64,000 nt of DNA from Paragonimus westermani. Its lineage: Eukaryota; Platyhelminthes; Trematoda; Plagiorchiida; Troglotrematidae. The notes beneath the pieces were generated by a model that made no database searches, was not told the origin of the DNA, and saw only the letters and a list, made by a program, of their open reading frames with translations. How positions within the stretch are numbered: position 1 is the first letter of the stretch; each line of letters opens with the position of its first letter. The stretch covers positions 126,455 through 190,454 of the forward strand of contig QNGE01000930.1 of NCBI GenBank assembly GCA_008508345.1, given 5' to 3'. A program made the position numbers and the translations under genes. This document shows positions 27,801 to 37,845 of the stretch, in pieces.

Positions 27801-29323
27801 ATGCCCATACATAATATGAACTACTGGCAACGTTACAATGTTTCACGGTGCCCATCCTTGAAACGACACTTCATAACAGCTTTCGTTCTTACCTGGACAT
27901 GTCGACTAGAAGAAGTCTGAAGAAAACATCTTCACATTACGAGTCGAGGATTTAGCCACCCGGCTGCCTGTTTGGTGGGCATGGTGCTAGAGTGGATAAG
28001 TGCTTTGACTCGTAACGGGAAGTGTTGCTAGTTAGATCCGCCATTAAATGTGTTTCTAACTGATGGATCTAAGCATGATGGAAACAGCTTGTGAACTGTC
28101 GGCTTAACAGTGAGCAACAAGGATCTTTACAATCTCCAATTCGAGTCCTAATGGGCGTAGCAAATGCCAAATGACAATCCAAGATGGATTGTGTACACCT
28201 TTACTAACAGGGTGTGACCAAGTTACAAATCATTCATAATATTCCAGAATTTGCACCTCCAAATAACTCAGTTAAGTGATAGGACGTGCAAAAATTGTGA
28301 TATAATACAAGTGCCTTTCAGGTTTTGCCAGCTAACAAATTAGCTGTGTTCTTCAAAGGAAAAGTGAACTGCCTACATTCATTAGTGAGTGAATAAACCA
28401 GCATGCGCCCGTGTGATTACGCAATCGATCGTCTGACAGATCAGATCAGGCCACTTCAACCTGAGGCAGTTTACACTTCAATCTGATCTACTCCCAAATC
28501 GACATCAGCTTTTCATAGTACACACCTTACAACTTAACAGAAAAATATGAGACAAACTGTAACCGATTGCTTGTCTGTATTTCGAAGTTAAGGTGTGCCT
28601 GATGCGCAACCTTAAGCGTCTACTCTGCTGGTCGTTATAACTAGTGAGACAAAATATGAAACTGTCGTGTACGTTCAGTTAGGACTGGGGTGCACTGTGC
28701 GGTCGCTTACATGTCATGCATAGTAGCCCGCGGTAGCAAACCATGGGATTGTTTGGAGGTGTGACACCATAATTACTAACTTATAAAGTTCACTTAAACT
28801 GCACTGAGTAAGTCAATAAGGGTCTAGTTGCAGCTAAGCGGAACGCTTGACGAAATAAAATGTGCTACTAACCGCAGCAGATAAAGCGGGTGTTGCTTTT
28901 AAAATGATAGATTGTTTGAATTCTATCGTTTTGCCGCAGTGCTGGGTTGTAAATTTGAAAATGGCGCCTGCAGATTTTTACTACCTATCCAAACATAACA
29001 TTGACATTGGCCTTCATATGCGCAACTATGTGACTCAAAGCAGGTCGGTGGAGTACATCTTATCAGCATACAAAGTAGTCACCTAGAAATTAAAATGTGC
29101 GCAACTGTGTGTAAGAATCTTCACAAGTGCTCTGTTGTTTCAATTTAGGTCTCCTGTGAAAAGTGACTAGTTATGATGAGCAAACGAAAAAAGTTGTCCT
29201 ATGTGAAAAATCTGTGGAATATCTTGTTGAATTCTAGTCGGCAATTTAAATACAATCCAAAGAATAAGTCTACATACAAAGTTGACAAACGAGCAAGTAA
29301 TCCACAAACTTGTTCACCACTGA
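18880..29323. other. Intron 1, proximal 10.4 kb: no gene seen
   Basis: AT-rich sequence with the TA microsatellite near 20.26 kb. Frames of up to about 100 codons (19721-20008 plus, 20980-21303 minus, 24393-24698 minus, 25919-26218 plus) lack domains and convincing splice context. Nothing else can be supported. Confidence 0.5.
20259..20290. repeat. TA-rich microsatellite
   Basis: An interrupted run of TA dinucleotides (TATACATATATATATATATA) in intron 1. Confidence 0.85.
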
Positions 29324-29668
29324 TGAGTAGTTGGGGATTTGATTAGTTTCAAGTCAAACTGTACTAACATTTGATCTCAATGTTTGCATTCAAATAAACT
29401 TTCCGGCCAGCTTTCTTCGAAAAGAAGCATCAGACCCGCGTTTTACTCTGGTTAAGGCTCGTCAGTGGTGAACATCCTTATTACGACCGAGATTAGAACT
29501 ACGACCAGGTTTTCATGAAGCAACCATGTTGACTACTCTTCCACTGACCACTCACTAGGCAAGATCCAGCTGTTGTATCTGGACGCTCAACCGCTGGCAT
29601 TAGCGAAACCAGAGCGCAGCGATCCCTTACGGAAGAGGCTGGCCAGAAAGTTCATCCGAATGTGAAGA
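29324..29668. repeat. Fold-back repeat (smaller copy, related to 47.7 kb)
   Basis: Starts TGAGTAGTTGGGGATTT, matching the left end of the 47699-48243 element, and follows it collinearly through the arm, the tRNA-like part (B-box-like complement near 29490) and GACGCTCAACCGCT. It then passes to a short right arm, 29628-29668, which is the imperfect complement of 29383-29425. The inner part of the larger copy is missing. It is more diverged than the larger copy. Confidence 0.65.
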
Positions 29669-31889
29669 CTATAGAAAAATATGAATGATGTTCAGCCTGA
29701 AACTTATTTACGGCTAATTGGCAATCCTGGAGCAAAACGGAGAACATTTGACTTAACAATCGGGTATAAAGCCGTTTGTGTGCACTGCCTAAACATTCCA
29801 GTGTGGGTTACAACATGCAGAGATAGAAAACGCTGCAAATCACAGACGAACAACTTTTCGTGCCCAGTTTGGATGATAAATTATTAGGCGGAGGATTGTT
29901 GTTCATACTTTGATCATTATCAGCGTGAAATTACATCAGTGTTTGTATGAGCTGATCGACCTGTTTCAGTCCTCTATTGTAAATGAACCAGCACTCGGTC
30001 TTTGTCTTATAAAGCAGGTGACCTTGTGTGCGAGAAAGCTGATACGAGAGAAATGTAGGAAATTTATTTACAAGGGGGCAACTCTAGTTGTTAATCCCAC
30101 AATTTGAAGACTGTGTGCTTCCTTGTGATCGAAATTCTGAACAAACATACAAAAGGATAACGAAATCGAGCAGTCAATCCATACGGTGATCGGATTCTCT
30201 CACAACTTCATTAATTCACAGAAAACCACAGTGTACATTTAAAGTGCGAGAGCAAGAAGGATTAGCCACAAACGTTTCAGATAGTCGTACGATAACTAAT
30301 GTACTTAGGTAACCAATTGATTTTGATGATATTCAAATCGATAGCATCTTTTTTCGTGTATCAGTTCACATTCGAATCGATACGGCAAGCGAGCGGCCCG
30401 GTATGCATGTCCAACAATACATAGTTGTAGAAATTGGTTACACCATTGGCTCCTGAAGTGAGATCGTTTGGCTATAGGTTCTTCAAACTGTATTCAAGTA
30501 ACATTCGTTAGATGTTAATTTCGCCGTCGACATGTGCAGAGTTGCGCGTCATATGACCTCTAAATCTGGCGTCCTGTTTTAGACAAGCAGTTCGCGTAGT
30601 CGCAATGCTACTCAAGTTCCCGGACACTCAAAAGGTTCTATTTGTTTGAATAAACCACGTGAGCATAAAGCATTATAATATGTAGATGAAGAAGTTGAGA
30701 GAACCTATTCCAGTTTGTCACATCAACTGCCGTATTTTGTACAATGTGCTATCAAGAAATCTATGGTGAGGAACAAAAGCTGTGAAACTCAGCAATTAAC
30801 ATAAACATATTCCGACCAAAGTTCTTGTAGCCGGCGGCTCGGCAGAAAAAATAATTTTACTTGTCAGGCAAGGGAGTGAGTTAGATCTTCCATTGTGATT
30901 GTCTCTGCCTAGTGATTCCAACCAAGGGCGGAACCTTTAGTGGAGTAACGGCTAGAGGTTGGGCATCGGGAAGTTCTTATTTTCCACTTCTTTTTCTTCA
31001 CCGGGTCTTATATAAGAATATCGTTGTTACCGGCTGCATCACTTGTCACAACTTGGCATTTCCCGATCTACGATCACCAAATATGTTTACCATTTTCAAG
31101 TTGGTATCGGATCAACACACATCGGACTGAAACATTCGCTTGAACTTGCTCCCCTGGTGAACACAAAATTCTTTACATTCACCGGCTGCGATCGACTTTG
31201 TGTTTTTTAAATTTTATTTGTCAAGACATTAATCGATCTCAAATTTGTTTCTCCACTTGGCTTACGGTGGAAGTCCGGGGGGGGCGCTAGCTAGAATACT
31301 ACGTTTGTTGACGTATTTGGGTAATTTTTCAACAAAGTTGTGGCGTTACAAAGGGTCAGCTAAATTTGGTCACCGGAGATTATGAAATTTATCACCAGAT
31401 GCTCCTGAAACTAAATGTTATAGCTCACCCGGTTTATAGTGTTTACAAAATTAACCAGTAACCATCTGGAAACAGACCCCCACGTTTAACTTGACTCTCA
31501 CAGAGGGCCAAAACTAACAGAAACTGATCGTGCTCCTTTATGACCATCTTCGTCATTTATGAGTATTCCGGTCCATTGTTGACAATTTCATACGTAGATT
31601 TCCGAGCCCGGGGAGGTCGCTGCTGTTGCTCATTCCTGCGATTCAGTTAGTGGGTGTTACAACATAGTCTTATTGCTGTTCAAAAGTACTCTGATAAATC
31701 ATACGCCGTGGGATTTGGTCTAAATAACTAATATAGGCGACGGTAGTACTGCTCAGTGCTTACCCCATCTCTCCTTCCCCTCGTTTGTGTTTTGTAACAC
31801 TGACACCAGGCTAACACAGCTTTCATTCCGTCATCATAGTTCATGAACTTATTAGTAAACCGATAACTAATCGTCATGATGTAGTTGTC

Positions 31890-32200
31890 TGTAACAGCTC
31901 GATGGCTTACTACTTGTGTTTTTACTCAGTACTGAAGTTACTATTTGTCGGCTACCCAATGTACGTATTGATAAATACGGTCAACCTTCGGTCACTGAGT
32001 ATGTCGTCTGGGTAGTCGCTATTTAGTTACATGCTTGACTCTTGTGGTGGTTCACACTGAGCTGCATCAAAAAATATACTGATCGGCACCGCACGCTGAT
32101 AAAAACATGTGATTTAGCTGTGTGAATATAAGCAGGGCAGTGAGCAATAAATACAAGTAGTATCTGCTGCCTGTCATCTCAAAATGGTGGCAACGGTGTT
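31890..32200 (+). mobile_element. Possible LTR with adjacent primer-binding site
   Basis: A TGTAACAG start at 31890 and a CA at 32180-32181 bound about 290 bases containing ATATAAGCAG (near 32126) and AATAAA (near 32147). Three bases after the CA is TGGTGGCAACGG (32185-32196), of the form expected for a tRNA primer-binding site. The 5' edge is a guess. No second LTR and no gag or pol frame was found, so this would be a fragment. Confidence 0.3.
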
Positions 32201-33290
32201 GTAGCGAACACCGTGCCACCCGCCTCATTAGCGGGATATTGGACGCTGTTTCGGGTTACTTGAAATTTAAATAGCAGTAGCTAAGTAACACTAAAGTCGC
32301 TAGAAGTCACAACCTGTTATGGAATCTTCAGCCTTACAAATGGGTCAAATCGGTAAAGTCGGAGTCTCATAAGTTTGGCGTTAGTGCGTCAACAATAAGG
32401 TATTGAAAACAGCGACGTTATTCATAACTAGGAAACTGCGGGCTACGACAATGAAAATTGTTACTTATCGGTGGAATCGAACCACTCCGAGTGCTGCTCA
32501 AGTAATGTAGCTTCTTATTGTGTCGGCATAACAACCGTCCTTTGGCTGATCTAGGCGTTGATTCAGGCACAAGAAAAGTAAACGTCATGTATTGAGAAAA
32601 ACGAAGATGAGATTGAACAGACGTTATAGATCATGCAAGATGTTCAGACAACATAGCGATGACTCATTTCACACCTTTGACAACAAAACGAACATTCTTT
32701 CATAAGCATCCAATGGTGAGGATTGGTAACAAACTTTTAACTTCACGCAGCTGTTGAACCAAAAAGAGTTACCAACCACAACTGGGTCACTTGATGAAAA
32801 TACGACCCCATACGTTAAAATATGGATTATTGCTCATGTGATATTTCAACCTGTGGCTAGGTGATTCACTGTTCAGATCATAGCCGTGAAAGGGTCTGTG
32901 GGAAACGAACCATGTAGTGAAACTGCCTGATTGACAAAGTAAGGAAATTCCAATTATAATTGCCAGGGTGTGATTTTACATTCTGTCAGACAGTGTAGAC
33001 AGGTGCCCGGCAGGCCCACACAACTAGTGAGGTAGGGGCAAAAGCCGACCCGATGGTTAAAACTGCTAGTGCTCCATGATCAGGCAGGTTGAATGAGCAC
33101 ATGGAGAATGTGATGTGGCATTCGCACTGGTGGTTGACCGGAAGGTATGCAGGCATAAGGGCAAGCTGGTATCAGGTAAGAGACTACGGGGTGTTCTCAG
33201 CTTTCCAGACCGGAACGGAAAATAGTCAAAGGTTATTTGGGCGTTGTTGTTGCCATTGTGTTGTTATCTAGGTAAACATGTCAAGAGCCG

Positions 33291-33321
33291 ATGCACACAC
33301 ACATACACGCACACAAAACAC
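33291..33321. repeat. CA-rich simple repeat
   Basis: Interrupted CA dinucleotides (GCACACACACATACACGCAC) in intron 1. Overlapping short frames on both strands are products of this composition. Confidence 0.75.
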
Positions 33322-34366
33322 AAAATCGGGGAAACACCCTTGTATAGGAAAACAAATGCGACAAGCGGTGCACACCCGAAGATACAAGGCGAAGAAACTG
33401 GACAAAATATCAAAATACCAAATCCACGTTGTACCAACAGTTTGTCCAATGCTCTCCGTGAGTCACCGTTGACCTAAGTGAATAAGATGTGTGCGTTTCT
33501 ACGTGAAAGCAGTATGAGTCAAGGGCGCAAGGACTTACAATGCAATCGTCCATTGTCGCTCATGCTAGTTCACACTGATTGAGAAACATACCGCAACATG
33601 TACAGTCAGATACCAAAGGTCACGTGAACGGTTCAGTAGCGATTTCTAAAGGTCTCAGAAGAAACACGATTTAAGTCTGTTTATAGATTATGCAGATGTG
33701 AGGAAAAGAACACAAATGGCACTAAATTTACTCAGCAGCTTAGGAATCCCTGGTTACATATTCGAGACCAAACATTTGTCAGCTGAGTTTAGGCTGGTTG
33801 TAATGCCTACTTGACTGCAATTGCAGGTTACAGGTAGTTATCAGGTGGCGTCAAAAATAATGCCGGTTCCTCTTTTCACAAACGAGAACGTTTAGACTGG
33901 ACAGTTCTCCACATCTAACGCACAGTGAAAGTCTAAGTTTGATTGTTGAAACAAAGGCTCGATCAGTCCTCGGGTTGGCAATAATCAAATCCTGCCTTAG
34001 AATTCTAAGTCTAACCAGAGTGAAATGTTTTGTGGTCTTGATCGTTACTGACACATCACACAGTTTCACCCATCTGTGGATCGATCGTCATCATTATCAG
34101 AGACAGCCATACATCGGTGGTTATCATTGACGCTTAACTGCCACGCAACCACGAAGAAGAAAAGAAGCAAACCCAGTGTAGAAAGAGAACAGAAAGAATG
34201 GAGGACGGAAGGGACCTAACTAAAAAATAGCTACGTTTATATTGAAACATTCGACGTCAAGGTGCCTATACCTTACTTACAAACAACTGAGTCGTAAGCG
34301 AAAGTGAGGCATCATCAGCAAGACAGCTTCCTTACGGCTTTCACTGCCCCGCGCCATTAAGTATAT

Positions 34367-36410
34367 TCACTTCGCAGATAACTCGCCCAAACAACGACAA
34401 CATTCATGCCATTGGGCCCGATCGCCAGCCGTCTCACCTATCGTCTTCAACCACCGATTTTCTGAGTCACGAGGGCCCCTACCCTACACTGACCAACTTC
34501 TTTGTGAATGGTTTGATTTCTCTACGCCAGGTCATCATCTGACCATCTCGTACATTGCGCCAGTCGGCCACAGTGTAGGCACAGAGTACTCAGTGTGGCA
34601 GACGACTAGCTGCCATCCTTAGTACATGATCTAACCATCTAAGTCTGTGCAACTGTAAGGAGTGAGCAAAGGAAATCGTTTGATAATCAGTGTCAAACAC
34701 CCGCTCCTTAACCTTTTCGTTACTTACTCGCTGGTGTCACCCGATACGACCGAATGAACACAGATATCGGTGTTCAACTACAGGAATACGGCTCACGTCT
34801 TCTACTATGGGTGGCCAATTTTCGCTACCGTAAAATAATACAGCCCTTACTGTTGTTCCATACACGTTACCCTCAAGTTTCAGAGATAGATAGTTCTCTG
34901 TCACCACAGGTGTCCCAGATTATCGAACACGACCCTAGCTTTAGAGATACGAGCTTTTATTTCATCCCGTACGAGTCCATCGTAGCTGATGTAGCTTCTA
35001 CTTGTACACAAACTGGTCAACAACCCTCACGACTTCATTATCTAACATTAAGTCTACGTAATCACAGCAATATTGCAAAATCACTTTGCATTTTGGGGCT
35101 GCAAAACGCATTTTGAATTACCTGACAAAACGCAAAATAGCGTTTATCGTTGTTTGTATTGCTTCAAAAGCGTCCAGCAAAAACACCTCGTCATGTGCCT
35201 AATCAAGATCAATCAGCCTTCCTTCAGGCAACAGGCCCATGAGTACCGGAGACAGTCCTCCACCATTTTACCTGTGTCAGAGAGTTCACCGTAAATCCGA
35301 ACTTGAGATGATGTATGGGAATGAAGCGAAGACAACATGATCACATACGTAGTCGGTGCACCCCTGCGTTCAAGCGAATCTAGAAGTGTAGGTCAGTCCA
35401 CTGAAGTGAATGTGCCCTCATAGTCAACAAATCCGCTGATTGTTGGCCTGCAGTACACTTGACGTTACTCCGGAATTTGACCAGGAATAAAAATGTGATA
35501 TATACACCCCGCCCAGAGCAAAACTCTGCCTGTTATTTGATGTTTGCCTCCCGGACTGCAGTGGGTCGACAGTGGAGGTTAGACTACCATTAGTGACTGG
35601 GGTCATACTAATTATTCGATAGTGGTCGCAAGAGCCCCTGATATCTTCCTTGAATACAGGAACTTTTGTCGCGTGACCCCAGCACAGAGGGATGGTGTCC
35701 GTCGTCCGCACCAGTTAAAACAACTGAGTTAAAGCCTTCACTAAGGCCTCCCCACCTTCTTTTTGACATGCCAACATGAGGTCATCCGGACCAGCAGCCC
35801 TATTACGTTTGAGGGTCGAGGTGCATTCGAAGACCTCAGACTTAGTGAATGGTTCCAAATCTACCGACCAGGGTGCTATACTACAAGTTTGTGGCAGCAA
35901 CACAGCAGAGGCAGGAGACCAGCTGAATTGCCCCTCAGAGTGTTTCACCCACCGCTGTAATCTTCTGGAATTAATACAGATCAGAGTGCTATCTGTCTTT
36001 CTGATAGCTTCACTGGCAGATGGTCACTTCGGATCAGTAGCACGGATAGGTTGCTGAGTCTACTGATGTTTCCCGAAGCAAAAGCGATCTTCATTTCCCT
36101 AACTTTTTCTATTTGCCAAGCCTCAATATCAGCCTTTAGGTTGGGTTCCAGCTTGCTACGGATATCTCCCCTACACTTGTCATATGAGATGCCAGGAGGA
36201 CTGTTTCGTCTGGCTCTTAACAACTCCAGGGATTTCTCCAAGACACAATGTTTGTTCAACTCACGTACCCCCGTGCGGCATGCTACTGTACCTCCTACAC
36301 AAATGATCTGTGAGATCTGTGTCCAGCAGCTGTTAGGATCTTCAGGATGAGAACTGTTAAGGTAGCCAGCTAAGCTGGTTTGGTATTTATTCTTTGCCGA
36401 CGGCATGGCC
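34367..36410 (-). pseudogene. LINE linker, reverse transcriptase and C-terminal region, broken
   Basis: The linker is open from 36406 to 35981. Reverse transcriptase pieces follow: LKRNRAAGPDDL near 35840, VPVFKEDIRGSCDHYRIIS near 35660, the palm motif as FVDYEGTFTSVD near 35410, YVIMLSSLHSHTSSQVR near 35320, and the catalytic YADD position near 35200 as stop-Ala-His-Asp. Then come MRFAAPKCKVILQ (about 35105), YDGLVRDEIKARI.KA (about 34960), LFYGSENWPPIVEDV (about 34820) and LHRLRWLDHVLRM (about 34655), ending GELSAK-stop. At least four frame changes separate these blocks. Loss of the YADD tyrosine and first aspartate alone would abolish activity. Confidence 0.85.
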
Positions 36411-36479
36411 AGTTTCTCAAAAACCAGTCATTGTGGTCGGTGAGGCCGTTGCCCAATAAAAGTGAAGACGAAACGGTAA

Positions 36480-37440
36480 CGTACCAGCGGATGATCTGAA
36501 TCCTACTACGTGATTCAGTAAGAACGACGGTCCTGAACAGAGACCAACCACCTATAACTGACAGTAATTTGGTCTCTCTGAGACCAGGCTTGAGTTGGAG
36601 AAGGATGACGCCAAGTACAACATAGACGCGTACGATGTTTAAAACTAGTGTTGGCTGCAGCAGTCGCTCGCCATTATTCGACCGATATGACGCTATTCCA
36701 GACCTGCCACCTAAATGACACTAGGCCTCAACAAAGCGGCCGAATTGGGTGTTCACATCTCCCGCCAGGATGACTATATCAGAAACACGTGTCGACCGAA
36801 GGAGAGCGACCAAATCCGAATAAAACGTTTCCTTGACACTGATGTCCCTGCAGTCAACTGGGGCGTGAGCAGGCACACTTAAAGGATTTCTGAGAGATTT
36901 GTGCCTAGAGTTCGTCCCAACCGAACCTGCCAACCGGCCGGCACAAAGTTTACTGCTACCCGGAATCTGATCTACCAATACAGCTGCGGCCGTCATGCCG
37001 AGGACTATACCTACTCCAGCCTGACAGGTAATGGTGGTCGTAGAGTCACCCGAAGTATATAACCAGTATCGGGTAGACAATGCGGGTGCTCTCAGTTTCA
37101 TACGCTGATTACTGCCCTGGATTCTAGTCTCCAAATTGGAGGAGACATTTGACGAGTCCAACGTTTGTGCGAGAACTCCCTGCTGACCTATCTGTTTTAG
37201 CATGTGGACATTGAAGGCACATATACTAGTTCGCATTCTAGGTCTAAGCAAGGGAAGAGAGAGGCCTGAGACTAAAAGATGAGAGATAGGACTTATCGAC
37301 GCAGTTTTATTATGATTAGCAATATCTGCGGAGTAACTGCTAGAGACGGGGCCCGAGAGAGGCCTGAGAGCTAAATTTGATAGGACAGTGGGAGAGGTGT
37401 CAGCAATAGTGTTTTCGCCTATCCGTTCTGCGGTATGCAG
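36480..37440 (-). pseudogene. LINE endonuclease domain, broken
   Basis: The N-terminal half of the LINE reading frame, an AP-endonuclease-like nuclease that nicks target DNA for priming of reverse transcription. Visible motifs in order are ICAFNV (Asn), LETRIQ (catalytic Glu), GVGIVLG, VILAGDVNTQFGR (Asp and Asn of the active site) and, after frame breaks and stops, DSDHPL (catalytic His) near 36490. The first part (37251-36721) is open for 176 codons and extends upstream without a stop to about 37440. The C-terminal portion is interrupted by three stops in about 20 codons. It cannot be expressed as an intact protein. Confidence 0.85.
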
Positions 37441-37456
37441 CAGATAGGACGACCCG

Positions 37457-37845
37457 GTTTACACTGCCAGACGACCGATTTATTATAGAACAGTTGGTGT
37501 TATGAGTGTTCATGAGCTGAGATACTGCCAGGGCGCCAAGACCTAGACAGAAGCATGATTCGGGTTCTAAACCAAATCCTTTGGTTCAAATGCCTGCACC
37601 GCATGGTAGCGGGTGGACAGCAGTGTACTAAAACTGTTAAGTTTTCAGGAGAAAGACGCCAACCTTCTTCCAACCCTCAACCTGGAGGACAAAGAGACTG
37701 TGGTTTGTTAGACTCCTACCTGTTGGCCTTTCTTATTTGAGTGACTCTATCGATGTGGTCACCACACCATCCAGTTTAGCCCAACAGGCCATCGAGATGC
37801 GCGGTCCATCACACAGCGTCAACGTCCAGTCTCGTTGTGACATGT
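37457..37845 (+). repeat. Dispersed repeat, copy A (plus strand)
   Basis: From GGTTTACACTGC onward this matches the minus strand of 63615-64000 over nearly its whole length. Copy A has an extra block of about 20 bases (around 37750-37770, containing GTGGTCACCAC) not present in copy B. A frame of about 60 codons (IRVLNQ.LW.K.L) is shared but not clearly protein-coding. It abuts the 5' end of the LINE in head-to-head orientation. The family is not one I can name. Confidence 0.75.

Larger units (their letters stand above)
34290..37450 (-). mobile_element. Nearly full-length decayed non-LTR retrotransposon, RTE-like
   Basis: Frames read in order along the minus strand give an apurinic endonuclease, a linker, a reverse transcriptase and a C-terminal region. 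They are broken by several frameshifts and stops, so the copy is dead. The 5' coding edge is near 37440, where a dispersed repeat on the opposite strand begins. The last coding stop is TGA at 34369-34367, followed by a short tail containing TGATGATG, in the manner of RTE-clade 3' ends. The C-terminal LHRLRWL.HVLRM motif and the endonuclease layout match RTE-like elements abundant in trematodes (SR2-like). Clade assignment is from memory of motifs. It lies in intron 1 in the same orientation as the host gene. Confidence 0.85.

Noticed and set aside
27980..28050. tRNA-like stretch with AGAGTGGATAAGTGC and GTTAGATCC.
   Set aside because: The B box is too degenerate and no cloverleaf forms; no matching copy elsewhere in the window was found.
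32460..32535. tRNA T-arm-like GGTTCGATTCC on the minus strand near 32.47 kb.
   Set aside because: The T arm closes, but no A box or other arms could be found.
34754..35116. Plus-strand frame of 120 codons near 35 kb.
   Set aside because: It lies opposite the decayed reverse transcriptase, whose minus-strand motifs explain the sequence.
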